A stretch of 64,000 bases of DNA from Hydrogenophaga sp. NFH-34 (GTDB taxonomy: Bacteria; Pseudomonadota; Gammaproteobacteria; Burkholderiales; Burkholderiaceae_C), in NCBI RefSeq assembly GCF_021401345.1, contig NZ_JACBGE010000006.1, forward strand, positions 124,001 through 188,000. Reading direction: 5' to 3'. Numbering within the stretch: position 1 is the stretch's first letter; each line of letters begins with the position of its first letter. Below, one piece after another: positions 20,758-28,418 of the stretch. A model generated the notes under the pieces. The model made no database searches. It saw only the letters and a program-made list of their open reading frames with translations, and was not told the DNA's origin. The position numbers and the translations under genes are program-made.

Positions 20758-21179
20758 TGAGCACCCGGGCCGAGAAGATCGAGAGCCCGCAGGTGCCCGA
20801 TCTGCCGCACGCGAGCTGGACCAACGGCTGGCGCATCGGCCACGAGGTGGTGATGTCGGGCATGACCGGCCACCCGGTCACCCGGCAGGCCGCCGAACAG
20901 GGCCAGCCGCTGGGTGCCTACGAACAGACGCTGATGGTGCTGAAAAAGCTCGAAGCGCTGGTGCAGGCCGCCGGCGGCCACAAGCACAACATCGTCAAGA
21001 CCGTGGTCTACGTGACCGACATCGCCGACAAGGACGAGGTCGGCCGCGCCCGCAAGGACTTCTTCGAGGGCCACTACCCCTGCTCGACGCTGGTGTCGGT
21101 GAGCGCCCTCGTGTTCCCCGAACTCCGGGTCGAGATCGACGCCTGGGCCCGGCTGGACGTGGACCTGCGCATGGCATGA
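20757..21179 (+). CDS. RidA/YjgF-family protein lacking the catalytic Arg
   Basis: A 140-aa Rid-family protein: GAYEQTLMVLKKLEALVQAAGG, VVYVTDIADKDEV and RVEIDAWARLD match the trimeric fold. Archetypal RidA hydrolyses reactive enamines/imines using an Arg in the YPAR segment; here that segment reads YPCST, so the Arg is absent. It may instead belong to a Rid subfamily tied to catabolic pathways with another chemistry. The ATG overlaps the preceding stop by one base. Confidence 0.88.
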   Translation: MSTRAEKIESPQVPDLPHASWTNGWRIGHEVVMSGMTGHPVTRQAAEQGQPLGAYEQTLMVLKKLEALVQAAGGHKHNIVKTVVYVTDIADKDEVGRARKDFFEGHYPCSTLVSVSALVFPELRVEIDAWARLDVDLRMA

Positions 21180-21222
21180 CCCGCGCGCAGCGGCTCGTGC
21201 GGCGGTAACAAGGAAAACCAAG

Positions 21223-22005
21223 ATGGATCTGGGCATCAAAGGCAAAAAGGCGCTGGTCTGCGGCGCGAGCGCCGGACTGGGCTACGCCTGCGCCGAGGCG
21301 CTGGCAGCCGAAGGCGTGCACCTCGTCATCGTGGCGCGCACCGAAGGTCCGCTGCTCCAGGCCGCTGACCGGCTGCGGGGCATCGCCGGCAGCGGCCTGG
21401 TCGACACCGTGGCCGCCGACGTGACGACCCCCGAAGGCCGCGCACGCATCTTTGCCGCGCACCCCGACTTCGACATCGTGGTCACCAACGCGGGCGGGCC
21501 ACCGCCGGGCGATTTCCGGCGCTGGGACCAGGCCACCTGGCACCAGGCCATCGACGCCAACATGCTCGCGCCGATCGAGCTCATCAAGGCCACGGTGGAC
21601 GGCATGATGGCGCGCGGCTGGGGCCGCATCGTCAACATCACCTCCAGCGCGGTGAAGTCGCCCGTGGACGGCCTGGGCCTGTCCATCGGCGCACGCAGCG
21701 GCCTGACCGGCTTCGTCGCCGGCCTGGCGCGCAGCACCGTCGGCCGCGGCGTGACCATCAACAACCTGCTGCCCGGCACCTTCGACACCGCGCGCCTGGC
21801 CGGCAACTTCGCGGCGCAGGCACAGCGCGAAGGCCGCAGCGTGAACGAGGTCAAGGCCGCGCGCCTGGCCAAACACCCGGCCCACCGTTTCGGCGCCCCC
21901 GGCGAACTGGGCCACACCTGCGCCTACCTGTGCAGCGCGCACGCGGGCTACATCAACGGTCAGAACCTGCTGCTCGACGGCGGATCGTTCCCGGGCGTGT
22001 TCTGA
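21223..22005 (+). CDS. SDR-family protein without the Tyr-Lys pair
   Basis: A 260-aa SDR fold: cofactor motif CGASAGLGYACAEAL, NAGG and IVNITSS. Where a classical SDR has YxxxK, it reads SIGARSG, so the catalytic Tyr and Lys are replaced by Ser and Arg. This substitution is seen in a known divergent FabG-like subgroup, whose activity is uncertain. The C terminus INGQNLLLDGG is typical. It is the last gene of the rightward operon, and its end overlaps the end of the convergent araC gene by 46 bp. Confidence 0.88.
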   Translation: MDLGIKGKKALVCGASAGLGYACAEALAAEGVHLVIVARTEGPLLQAADRLRGIAGSGLVDTVAADVTTPEGRARIFAAHPDFDIVVTNAGGPPPGDFRRWDQATWHQAIDANMLAPIELIKATVDGMMARGWGRIVNITSSAVKSPVDGLGLSIGARSGLTGFVAGLARSTVGRGVTINNLLPGTFDTARLAGNFAAQAQREGRSVNEVKAARLAKHPAHRFGAPGELGHTCAYLCSAHAGYINGQNLLLDGGSFPGVF

Positions 22006-22988
22006 GGCGCCGGCGCGGCCGCATCGACACGCCCCATGGCCGTGCGCCGCGCGCCCTCGCGCCGCGCGTAAAGGGTCGGTGACACACCCGCCCAGCGCCG
22101 GAAGGCGCGCGCGAACACCTTGTCGGATTCGTAGCCGGCATCCTGCGCCACCTTGGCCAGCGGCAGCAGCCCGGCCTCCAGCTGTTCGGCCGCCAGCGCC
22201 ATGCGGTGCGCCGCCAGGTAGGCCATCGGCGTCGTGCCCACCAGCCCGCGAAAGCGGTCGCTGAAGCGCGAGCGGGACATCGCCGCCTCAGCGGCCAGGG
22301 CGGCCACCGTCCAGGCGCGCGCCGGTTCGCGGTGCATGGCCGCGATGGCCCGTGCCAGCGCCGGGTCGGCCAGGCCACGCCACCAGCCGGCCCCAGTCGG
22401 CGCACGCTGCGCGGTCAGGAAAGCGCGCAGCAGGTTGATCAGCAGCAGCTCGCCCATGCGGCTGGCCGACACGCGCCAGCCGGGCCGCTGGTCCAGCGTC
22501 TCCGTCACCAGCGCCTGCATGGTGTCGGCCAGCCCCATGCCCGCCGACAGGGCATCGGCCGGCACGTGCAGCAGCGGCGGCAGGATGCGCAGCACCGAGT
22601 GGCGGCAGTAGGCCGAAAACCACAGCAGCGCGCTGAACATGTCGCTGCTTTCGCCCCCGCCGCCGTGCTGCAGTTGCAGCGGCGCCTCGTCGCGGGCACC
22701 GGGCGTGCGCCGCTCCAGCAGCGCGGCAAACGGCAGGGCCGGCACGTCCGGGCCCGAACCCATGACATGCGGCGCCCCCAGCGGCAGCATCACCAGATCG
22801 CCCGGCGCGACCCGCTGCGGCGCCTGGCCGGCCACCGCCACCCACCAGGGCGCACCGCGCGCCATGCGGATCACGGCGCTGCCGGCCACGCCCTCGGAGC
22901 GCAGGCCCCAGGGAGCGGAGAGCTGAAAACGCGCCGTCACCGCGCGTTCGGCGCGGCAGATGGACAACACTTCGCTGAGGACATCCAT
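21960..22988 (-). CDS. AraC-family transcriptional regulator with cupin sensor domain
   Basis: A 342-aa regulator. The N-terminal AraC-type cupin domain (MDVLSEVLSICRAERAVTARF, AVIRMARGAPWWVAV) precedes a C-terminal double HTH (WTVAALAAEAAMSRSRFSDRF and LLPLAKVAQDAGYESDKVFARAFRRWAGVSP in part). Start chosen at MDVLSEV, typical of this group; an upstream ATG would add 15 residues. It is divergent from the flavin monooxygenase and is its most likely regulator. Confidence 0.9.
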   Translation of the reverse strand: MDVLSEVLSICRAERAVTARFQLSAPWGLRSEGVAGSAVIRMARGAPWWVAVAGQAPQRVAPGDLVMLPLGAPHVMGSGPDVPALPFAALLERRTPGARDEAPLQLQHGGGGESSDMFSALLWFSAYCRHSVLRILPPLLHVPADALSAGMGLADTMQALVTETLDQRPGWRVSASRMGELLLINLLRAFLTAQRAPTGAGWWRGLADPALARAIAAMHREPARAWTVAALAAEAAMSRSRFSDRFRGLVGTTPMAYLAAHRMALAAEQLEAGLLPLAKVAQDAGYESDKVFARAFRRWAGVSPTLYARREGARRTAMGRVDAAAPAPQNTPGNDPPSSSRF

Positions 22989-23071
22989 ATCGGGGGTCAA
23001 AGGCGGTTGAAGTCTGGACGATGTGTGCCCCATTCGGGCGTCAGAGCGGTTGAGGCCAGGGCGTCGCGCAC

Positions 23072-23099
23072 CAACAATGCAGCTTCCTTCTCATTGTTG
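23072..23099. promoter_or_regulatory. Perfect 8-bp inverted repeat before the flavin monooxygenase
   Basis: CAACAATG (23072-23079) and CATTGTTG (23092-23099) with a 12-bp spacer, ending 12 bp before the ATG. A candidate operator for the divergent AraC or the IclR regulator. The ACAATG core also occurs in the dyad before the cupin/oxygenase operon. Confidence 0.55.
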
Positions 23100-23111
23100 C
23101 GGAAACATCCC

Positions 23112-24245
23112 ATGAGCACACTGAATATTGGCATCGCCGGCGGCGGTGTGGGCGGCCTCGCAGCGGCCATCGCGCTGCGGCAGCAGGGGCACCACGTCAC
23201 CGTCTTCGAGCAGGCCCAGGGCTTCTCGCGCGTGGGGGCCGACATCAACCTCACGCCCAACGTGGTTCGCGCCATCGACGGCCTGGGGGCCGGCGCCGCC
23301 ATCCGCGAACGCGGTGCCCAGCCCACCTTCCGCATCAGCCGCGACTGGAACACCGGCCAGGAGACGTCGCGCCTGGGCATGAGCAACGTGGCCGAAGCCC
23401 GGTACGGCGCGCCACAGGTCACCATCCACCGCGCCGACATCATCGAGGCGCTGGCCGAACGGTTCCCCATCGAACACATCCGCTTCGGTCAGCGCATCCG
23501 GGCGCTGACCCAGGACGCCCAGGGTGTGCACCTGCAGCTGGCGGATGGCACCAGCCCCAGCTTCGACGTGGTGATCGGTGCCGACGGCATCCACTCGCGC
23601 GTGCGCACCGCCCTGTTCGGCGAAGAGTCCCCGCGCTTCACTGGCGTGGTCTCGTTCCGGTCGGTGGTGCCGACCGAGCGCGTCCAGCACGTGCCCGAGA
23701 TCGAGGCCTTCACCAAGTGGTGGGGGCCCAACCCGCAGAGCCAGATCGTCACCTTCCCGCTCAACCAGGGCCGGGAAACCTTCATCTTCGCCACCACCGG
23801 GCAGGAGAGCTGGACCGAGGAGTCGTGGACCAGCGAGGGCGACGTGAACGAGCTGCGCAGCTTCTACCAAGACTTCCACCCCGACGCCCGCGCGCTGCTC
23901 GACGCCTGCGACAGCACGCTCAAGAGCGCGCTGTACGAGCGCGAGCCGCTGCCGCGCTGGTCGGTGGGCACTGTGACGCTGCTGGGTGACGCGTGCCACC
24001 CCATGCTGCCCTTCATGGCACAGGGCGCGGGCATGGCCATCGAAGACGCGGTGGTGCTGGGCCGGGCCCTCGCGGGCGCCGGCTCCCGCGCCGAGGCCGA
24101 GCGGGCGCTGCAGACCTATGAAAACGCGCGCAAGGAACGCACCGCGCAGATCCAGATCGGCTCGCGCGGCAACCAGTGGATGAAGACCCAGGGCAACGCC
24201 GACTGGGTCTACGGCTACGACGCCTGGCACGTGCCGCTGGCGTGA
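23112..24245 (+). CDS. Class A FAD-dependent aromatic monooxygenase
   Basis: A 377-aa single-component flavoprotein hydroxylase like salicylate hydroxylase or 3-hydroxybenzoate 6-hydroxylase. FAD motifs: IAGGGVGGLAAAIAL at the N terminus, the DG motif VIGADGIHSRVR (D158-G159) and the GD motif LLGDACHPMLPFMAQGAGMAIED (G292-D293). It uses NAD(P)H and O2 to hydroxylate a phenolic or carboxylic aromatic ring. Substrate unknown. It is a single gene, divergent from araC and convergent with the oxygenase operon, with a terminator in between. Confidence 0.92.
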   Translation: MSTLNIGIAGGGVGGLAAAIALRQQGHHVTVFEQAQGFSRVGADINLTPNVVRAIDGLGAGAAIRERGAQPTFRISRDWNTGQETSRLGMSNVAEARYGAPQVTIHRADIIEALAERFPIEHIRFGQRIRALTQDAQGVHLQLADGTSPSFDVVIGADGIHSRVRTALFGEESPRFTGVVSFRSVVPTERVQHVPEIEAFTKWWGPNPQSQIVTFPLNQGRETFIFATTGQESWTEESWTSEGDVNELRSFYQDFHPDARALLDACDSTLKSALYEREPLPRWSVGTVTLLGDACHPMLPFMAQGAGMAIEDAVVLGRALAGAGSRAEAERALQTYENARKERTAQIQIGSRGNQWMKTQGNADWVYGYDAWHVPLA

Positions 24246-24267
24246 ACGGACGCCCCGCCGGCGCCCC

Positions 24268-24297
24268 AAAAAAAAGGCATGCCGGTGGGCATGCCTT
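24268..24297 (-). terminator. Rho-independent terminator of the oxygenase operon
   Basis: A 10-bp stem AAGGCATGCC / GGCATGCCTT with a 4-nt loop. The A run at 24268-24275 is an 8-T tract on the minus strand, so it ends the leftward operon about 25 bp past its last stop. The hairpin may also help terminate the rightward monooxygenase transcript. Confidence 0.88.
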
Positions 24298-24322
24298 CGG
24301 GATGTGGACACCGCGCCGGGTC

Positions 24323-25288
24323 TCAGACGTCGAGCACCAGCCGGCTGCTCTTGCAGCCCGAAACGCAGACCATCATCACCTCGTTGCGCGCCTGTTCGGC
24401 GGCCGTGAGCACGGAGTCGCGGTGATCGGGCACGCCTTCGAGCACGCGCGTCTCGCAGGAACCGCAGATGCCTTCTTCGCAGCTGAAGGGCACGTCGGCC
24501 TTGAGCTCGATCAGGCACTGGTGCAGGGTCTTGTCGGGCGTGACCTCGAAGGTCTGGCCGCTGCGACGCAGTTCCACCGTGAAACTCTGGCGCGCGTCGG
24601 CCGACGCGGCCACCTCAACGGCGGCGAAACGCTCGATGTGGGCCTGGGTGTGGCCCAGCCGGGCGGCGGTCTTCTCGAAATTGTCGAGCATGACCGTGGG
24701 GCCGCAGGCGTAGTAGTGCTCGGTGGCCGCGGGCGCGCGGCGGCCCAGCAGGGCCTGGAGGTCGGGCGGGCCGCCCTGCTCGTCGTCGAAGTGCCAGGTC
24801 ACCGGCACGCCCAGGGCCTCGACCTCGGCCACGAAGGCCGCGCTGGCCCGCGAGCGCGCGCAGTACAGGAATTCAAAGCTGCGGCCCAGGGTCTTCAGGC
24901 GCTTGCCCATGCACAGCACGGGCGTGATGCCGATGCCGCCGGCCACGAGCACCGAATGGCTCGCATCTTCATGCAGCGGAAAGTTGTTGCGCGGCGCGCT
25001 GATCGTCAGGCGCATGCCCACGCGCAACTGCTCGTGCACGCAGCGCGAACCGCCGCGGCTGGCCTTGTCCTTGAGCACGCCGACCACATAGCGGTGGGTT
25101 TCACCGCTGTCGTTGAACAGCGAGTAGCTGCGGATCAGGCCGTTGGGCAGGTGCAGGTCGATGTGCGACCCCGCCTCGAAAGCCGGGAAGCTGCCGCCCC
25201 CCACCGGTCGCAGCTCGACGCTGATGATGTCGTCGGCTTCGTGCCGCAGTGTGTGGACCCAGGCTTGCAAGGTGGTGGCGGTGCTCAT
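24323..25288 (-). CDS. PDR/VanB-family oxidoreductase (FMN, NADH, 2Fe-2S)
   Basis: A 321-aa electron-transfer partner for a Rieske oxygenase. Order: ferredoxin-reductase-like FMN domain with RSYS (53-56), NAD-binding domain with VAGGIGITPVL and YYACGP, and a C-terminal plant-type 2Fe-2S ferredoxin with Cys270, Cys275, Cys278 and Cys308. This is the phthalate dioxygenase reductase/VanB layout. It follows the Rieske gene by 33 bp and is the last gene of the leftward operon. Confidence 0.95.
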   Translation of the reverse strand: MSTATTLQAWVHTLRHEADDIISVELRPVGGGSFPAFEAGSHIDLHLPNGLIRSYSLFNDSGETHRYVVGVLKDKASRGGSRCVHEQLRVGMRLTISAPRNNFPLHEDASHSVLVAGGIGITPVLCMGKRLKTLGRSFEFLYCARSRASAAFVAEVEALGVPVTWHFDDEQGGPPDLQALLGRRAPAATEHYYACGPTVMLDNFEKTAARLGHTQAHIERFAAVEVAASADARQSFTVELRRSGQTFEVTPDKTLHQCLIELKADVPFSCEEGICGSCETRVLEGVPDHRDSVLTAAEQARNEVMMVCVSGCKSSRLVLDV

Positions 25289-25321
25289 CGGAGGAATCAG
25301 GGAATCGTTGAAAGGTGAGGA

Positions 25322-26350
25322 TCAACCCTGTTTGTCCAGCTGCTTGGTGGCCAGGTTGCGCAGATGGCGGCGCAGCCGGACGATGCCCATGTCGTGCTGG
25401 TACAGGTGCTCGCGCTTGTTGGCGTCGGGCTCCATATTCTCCACGGCCAGGCGGTCCTGTTCGAGCACGTTCCAGTGGCGCTCTTCCAGGCGGTTCTTGT
25501 AGAGGAAGCGCCAGGTGTCGCGCTGCCAGCCGTCCACCTTGCGGCAGCGCCAGTGGAAGACGCCGGCCGCGCGGTTGGTGATGGGCGTGTAGCTGCCGAT
25601 GATGGTGAAGTTGCCGCCAGGGCCGCCGGTCTTCGGATACGGAATTTCCAGCCGCATGACGTGGATGCCGGTGTCCATCCACTCGGTCCAGTCGAAGTTC
25701 ACATCGCGCTGGCCCTTCTTCTCGAAGATGAAGCCTTCGGGCAGGTCGCGGATCTGGAAGTCGGCCGTCATGTCGCCTTCGCTCATGGTGTGCGACTGCT
25801 TGTGCAGGTAGGCGCCGTGCATCGGGTCCATGACGTTGTCGATCACGTAGCGGTAGTCGCCGGCCCACTCGGTGTAGCACAGGAACGAACTCCACTCGGG
25901 CGAGGTCAGTTGCTCGGGCAGGCGCAGCGGCGGCGCTTCGTCCAGCGCCGGGTTGCTGGCGTTGTAGAGAAAGATCGCGCCGTTGGACTCGGCCGTGTGG
26001 AAGCTGCGCGTCGGGCGCGAACCTTCGAGCTTGCAGCCCGGGCTGCCCGGCACGCGCATCACGGTGCCGTCGCGGCGCACTTCGACGCCGTGGTACGGGC
26101 AGGCGATGCGGTCGCCCAGGATCACGCCCAGCGACAGCGGGGCACCCCGGTGCGGGCAGTGGTCTTCCAGCGCGTGGACCTGGCCGGCCTGGTCGCGCCA
26201 GAGCGCAATCTTGTAGCCCAGGCGGCGCAGCGAGATCGGGCTTTCCTTCACGAAGCTGGACGGGCAGACCGGGTACCAGAGGTCTTTGAGCCCGACCTCC
26301 AGGGCGGCATCGACGGGATCGAGCTGGACGTTGACGACGGCGGTGTTCAT
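25322..26350 (-). CDS. Rieske non-haem iron oxygenase, alpha-only type
   Basis: A 342-aa terminal oxygenase. The Rieske cluster ligands are C65, H67, C84 and H87 (CPHRGAPLSLG...CPYHG). The mononuclear iron site shows N172-x2-D175-x2-H178-x4-H183 (NVMDPMHGAYLH). No beta subunit gene is nearby; alpha-only enzymes with PDR reductases include vanillate and dicamba O-demethylases and phthalate oxygenase. The substrate is therefore probably an aromatic acid, either hydroxylated or O-/N-demethylated. Confidence 0.93.
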   Translation of the reverse strand: MNTAVVNVQLDPVDAALEVGLKDLWYPVCPSSFVKESPISLRRLGYKIALWRDQAGQVHALEDHCPHRGAPLSLGVILGDRIACPYHGVEVRRDGTVMRVPGSPGCKLEGSRPTRSFHTAESNGAIFLYNASNPALDEAPPLRLPEQLTSPEWSSFLCYTEWAGDYRYVIDNVMDPMHGAYLHKQSHTMSEGDMTADFQIRDLPEGFIFEKKGQRDVNFDWTEWMDTGIHVMRLEIPYPKTGGPGGNFTIIGSYTPITNRAAGVFHWRCRKVDGWQRDTWRFLYKNRLEERHWNVLEQDRLAVENMEPDANKREHLYQHDMGIVRLRRHLRNLATKQLDKQG

Positions 26351-26379
26351 CGGCTTACTCCTGTGGGGTTCGGGCGGAC

Positions 26380-26604
26380 TCAGGCGCCCAGGCGGGCCAT
26401 TTCCTGCTGGTAGGTGGTTTCGGTCCAGGGCTGGCCGTTGGGACCGGCGGGGCCGGCCTGGTTCAGGTAGGCCACCAGGCCGGCCAGGTCGTGAATGCCC
26501 TGGGCGAAGGCGCGCTCGATCGAGTCGCCCAGCAGACTCTCGTAGGAGGTGGGCGGCGCGGTGCGGGTCTGGTGCGTTTCGTTGTAAAGCTCCGGGGTGC
26601 GCAT
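26380..26604 (-). CDS. Small protein of unknown function (74 aa)
   Basis: A 74-aa protein beginning MRTPELYNETHQTR, with YESLLGDSIERAFAQGIHDLAGLVAYLNQAG and WTETTYQQEMARLG. The second half reads like a short helix-turn-helix (as in recombinase-like HTH proteins), but it has no catalytic domain. It lies 41 bp after the dioxygenase gene and 29 bp before the Rieske gene, so it is part of the operon. It could be an accessory subunit of the oxygenase or a small DNA-binding protein; sequence alone does not decide. Confidence 0.8.
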   Translation of the reverse strand: MRTPELYNETHQTRTAPPTSYESLLGDSIERAFAQGIHDLAGLVAYLNQAGPAGPNGQPWTETTYQQEMARLGA

Positions 26605-26645
26605 GGGGTCTCTCCGTGGGGAACAGAAACGGGTGGCGGGAAGAA

Positions 26646-27611
26646 TCAGCTCTTGGGCTTGTCGGTCATGAAGCGGCCACTGGGCGCCTCGGCGTTCACC
26701 TGGCGGCGCGTGTGGCCGTCGATACCGCCCTTGATGGCCCATTCGGCGAACACGGTGGGGCCGGGCGTGAATTCGCGCGGCACCCATTCGGCGGTCAGCT
26801 CGTCTTCGTCGGTGTAGTACTCGACCAGCGCGCCCGCCGGGTTTTCGATGTACCAGAACATGGCCGACGAGATCGGGTGGCGACCCGGGCCGAGTTCGGT
26901 TTTCCAGCCCTGGCGCGACATGTGCAGCCCGCCGCCGACGACCTCGTGCAGGTCGCGCACGGTGAAGGCCACGTGGTTCAGGCCCTTGCGCGGTTCCGGC
27001 GGCTGCAGCAGGAACAGGTCGTGGTGGCCGCCTTCGGGCGCGCAGCGCATGAAAGCGCCGCGGCCGGGATAGCGGTCGGACACCACAAAGCCCAGGCGCT
27101 CTTCGTAGAAGCCGGCGGTGGCCGCCAGGTCGGTCACGAAGAAGACCACGTGGCCCACTTCCACCGGCGTGGCCCGGTCGTAGGCCGGCGCGCGCTGGTT
27201 GATGCGGCGCCGCTCGCTCCAGGTGTTGGTCACGGCCGAGGTCAGCACCACCGGGCGCTTGCGTGTGACCTGCACGCGCACGGCCAGGCCGTTGGGGTCG
27301 GTGCAGCCGATGCGCTCGCCGTCGTCGACATAACCAGGCTGGTCCTGCAGCCGGGTGCGCAAGGCGTCCAGCTCGGCGGTCGTGCCCACCGACCAGACCA
27401 CCTCTCGCAGTGTCGGGTCCGGCTCCACGCCGGGCGGCACGTCGGCCGCGTCGCTGTGGGCCACCACCACGCGGCAGCCGTTGAGACATTCAAACACCCG
27501 GCGCTGCGGCGCTTCGTCCACCAGGGTCAGCCCCCAGTCGGCAAAGAAGCGGCTGCAGGTGTCCAGATCCTGCGCGCCGTAGGTGATTTCGTCGATACCC
27601 TGGATGCTCAT
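26646..27611 (-). CDS. Two-domain VOC protein, type I extradiol dioxygenase
   Basis: A 321-aa protein of two glyoxalase-type modules. The metal ligands expected for a type I extradiol enzyme are present in the C-terminal module: H154 (VGHVVFF), H213 (LNHVAFTV) and E264 (LVEYYTDED). The N-terminal module lacks them, as usual. It should cleave a catechol-like ring next to the hydroxyl pair. Together with the alpha/beta hydrolase this suggests meta-cleavage. Start at MSIQGIDEITYG, with a GGACCTTCCGAC leader. Confidence 0.9.
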   Translation of the reverse strand: MSIQGIDEITYGAQDLDTCSRFFADWGLTLVDEAPQRRVFECLNGCRVVVAHSDAADVPPGVEPDPTLREVVWSVGTTAELDALRTRLQDQPGYVDDGERIGCTDPNGLAVRVQVTRKRPVVLTSAVTNTWSERRRINQRAPAYDRATPVEVGHVVFFVTDLAATAGFYEERLGFVVSDRYPGRGAFMRCAPEGGHHDLFLLQPPEPRKGLNHVAFTVRDLHEVVGGGLHMSRQGWKTELGPGRHPISSAMFWYIENPAGALVEYYTDEDELTAEWVPREFTPGPTVFAEWAIKGGIDGHTRRQVNAEAPSGRFMTDKPKS

Positions 27612-27645
27612 GTCGGAAGGTCCTGTGAAACCGGCATTGGAATGC

Positions 27646-28173
27646 TCAACGCTTGACCTTCGCCAGCGGATGGTCAGGCGGGTAGGTCGGCGTGACCGGC
27701 TTGGGATTGCCCACGATGACACACATCAGCGCCTCTTCGTCGCCGATGTTGATCACCCCCCGGTACACGCCCACCGGCCAGGAGATCAGGTCGCGTTCGC
27801 CCGCTTCCATCTCCCAGGTTTCGCCGTTCAGTTCGGCGATCAGCTTCACGCGGCCGCGCAGAACGAAGAAGACCTCTTCCACATCGGTGTGGATGTGCAG
27901 CGGCCCCTCGGCACCGGCCGGCAGGATCATGGTCGAGAAGGTGAAATGCTCGGCCTGCACCGTGTTGGCATCGTTGGCCACCCCGGTGGCACCGGTGCCC
28001 ACGTAGCGCATCTGGGCGCGCCGGTACTTGGGATCGAGGTCGGCCTGGAATTTCAGCGCCTCCCAGTCGTAGCGGCGCGTGGCCCGTGTGGCCACGCGGC
28101 TTTGCATCCACTGCGCCAGGTCCATGCCGGCGGGGGGTTGGTAGGAAGGGGACTCGGTGACGACGGCAACCAT
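27646..28173 (-). CDS. Cupin-domain protein (paralogue of the one at 12.9 kb)
   Basis: A 175-aa single-cupin protein with metal motif GPLHIHTDVEEVFFVLRG. It is co-linear with the 12.9-kb cupin over its last 150 residues (YDWEALKFQAD, PKYRRAQMRYVGTGATGV, PTYPPDHPLAKVKR) but has a shorter N terminus. Start chosen at MVAVVTESPSYQ because GGAGG stands 6 bp upstream. First gene of the leftward operon, behind a strong operator-like palindrome. Confidence 0.9.
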   Translation of the reverse strand: MVAVVTESPSYQPPAGMDLAQWMQSRVATRATRRYDWEALKFQADLDPKYRRAQMRYVGTGATGVANDANTVQAEHFTFSTMILPAGAEGPLHIHTDVEEVFFVLRGRVKLIAELNGETWEMEAGERDLISWPVGVYRGVINIGDEEALMCVIVGNPKPVTPTYPPDHPLAKVKR

Positions 28174-28185
28174 GTTGACCTCCGG

Positions 28186-28205
28186 TTGTTTTATATACAA
28201 AACAA
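28186..28205. promoter_or_regulatory. 20-bp palindromic operator of the oxygenase operon
   Basis: TTGTTTTATATACAAAACAA is an 18-of-20 palindrome 13 bp upstream of the cupin ATG and about 20-35 bp downstream of the predicted transcription start, a repressor position. An overlapping smaller dyad AAAC-AAT-GTTT (28200-28210) shares the ACAATG core with the site at 23072. Confidence 0.65.
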
Positions 28206-28228
28206 TGTTTCTTTATTAAAACGCCTGC

Positions 28229-28258
28229 ATCGTAATCCCCGAGCCGTCAGAGGGTCAA
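28229..28258 (-). promoter_or_regulatory. Promoter of the leftward oxygenase operon
   Basis: On the minus strand TTGACC (28258-28253), an 18-bp spacer and TACGAT (28234-28229). The -35 matches consensus at five of six, the -10 at four of six. The palindrome at 28186-28205 lies just downstream. Confidence 0.6.
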
Positions 28259-28418
28259 GCCAAATCCGAGTGATTTACTGAGAAAGCCTGCCGCCACCCA
28301 CGGGTTTGTCCGCCGCTGCGGCCCCCCTGGGCGCCGCCTAAAATGGCTGCACAGGCACGCCCGCGGCCCGCCAGGACCGGCGCGGCCAGCCATTGCCACA
28401 GCAAGGAGGAGACTGCGC

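Noticed and set aside
24323..28173. The iad auxin-degradation operon of Variovorax
   Set aside because: That system uses a two-subunit Rieske oxygenase and an FMN-type reductase; here the oxygenase is alpha-only with a PDR/VanB reductase, and the small neighbour is not a beta subunit.
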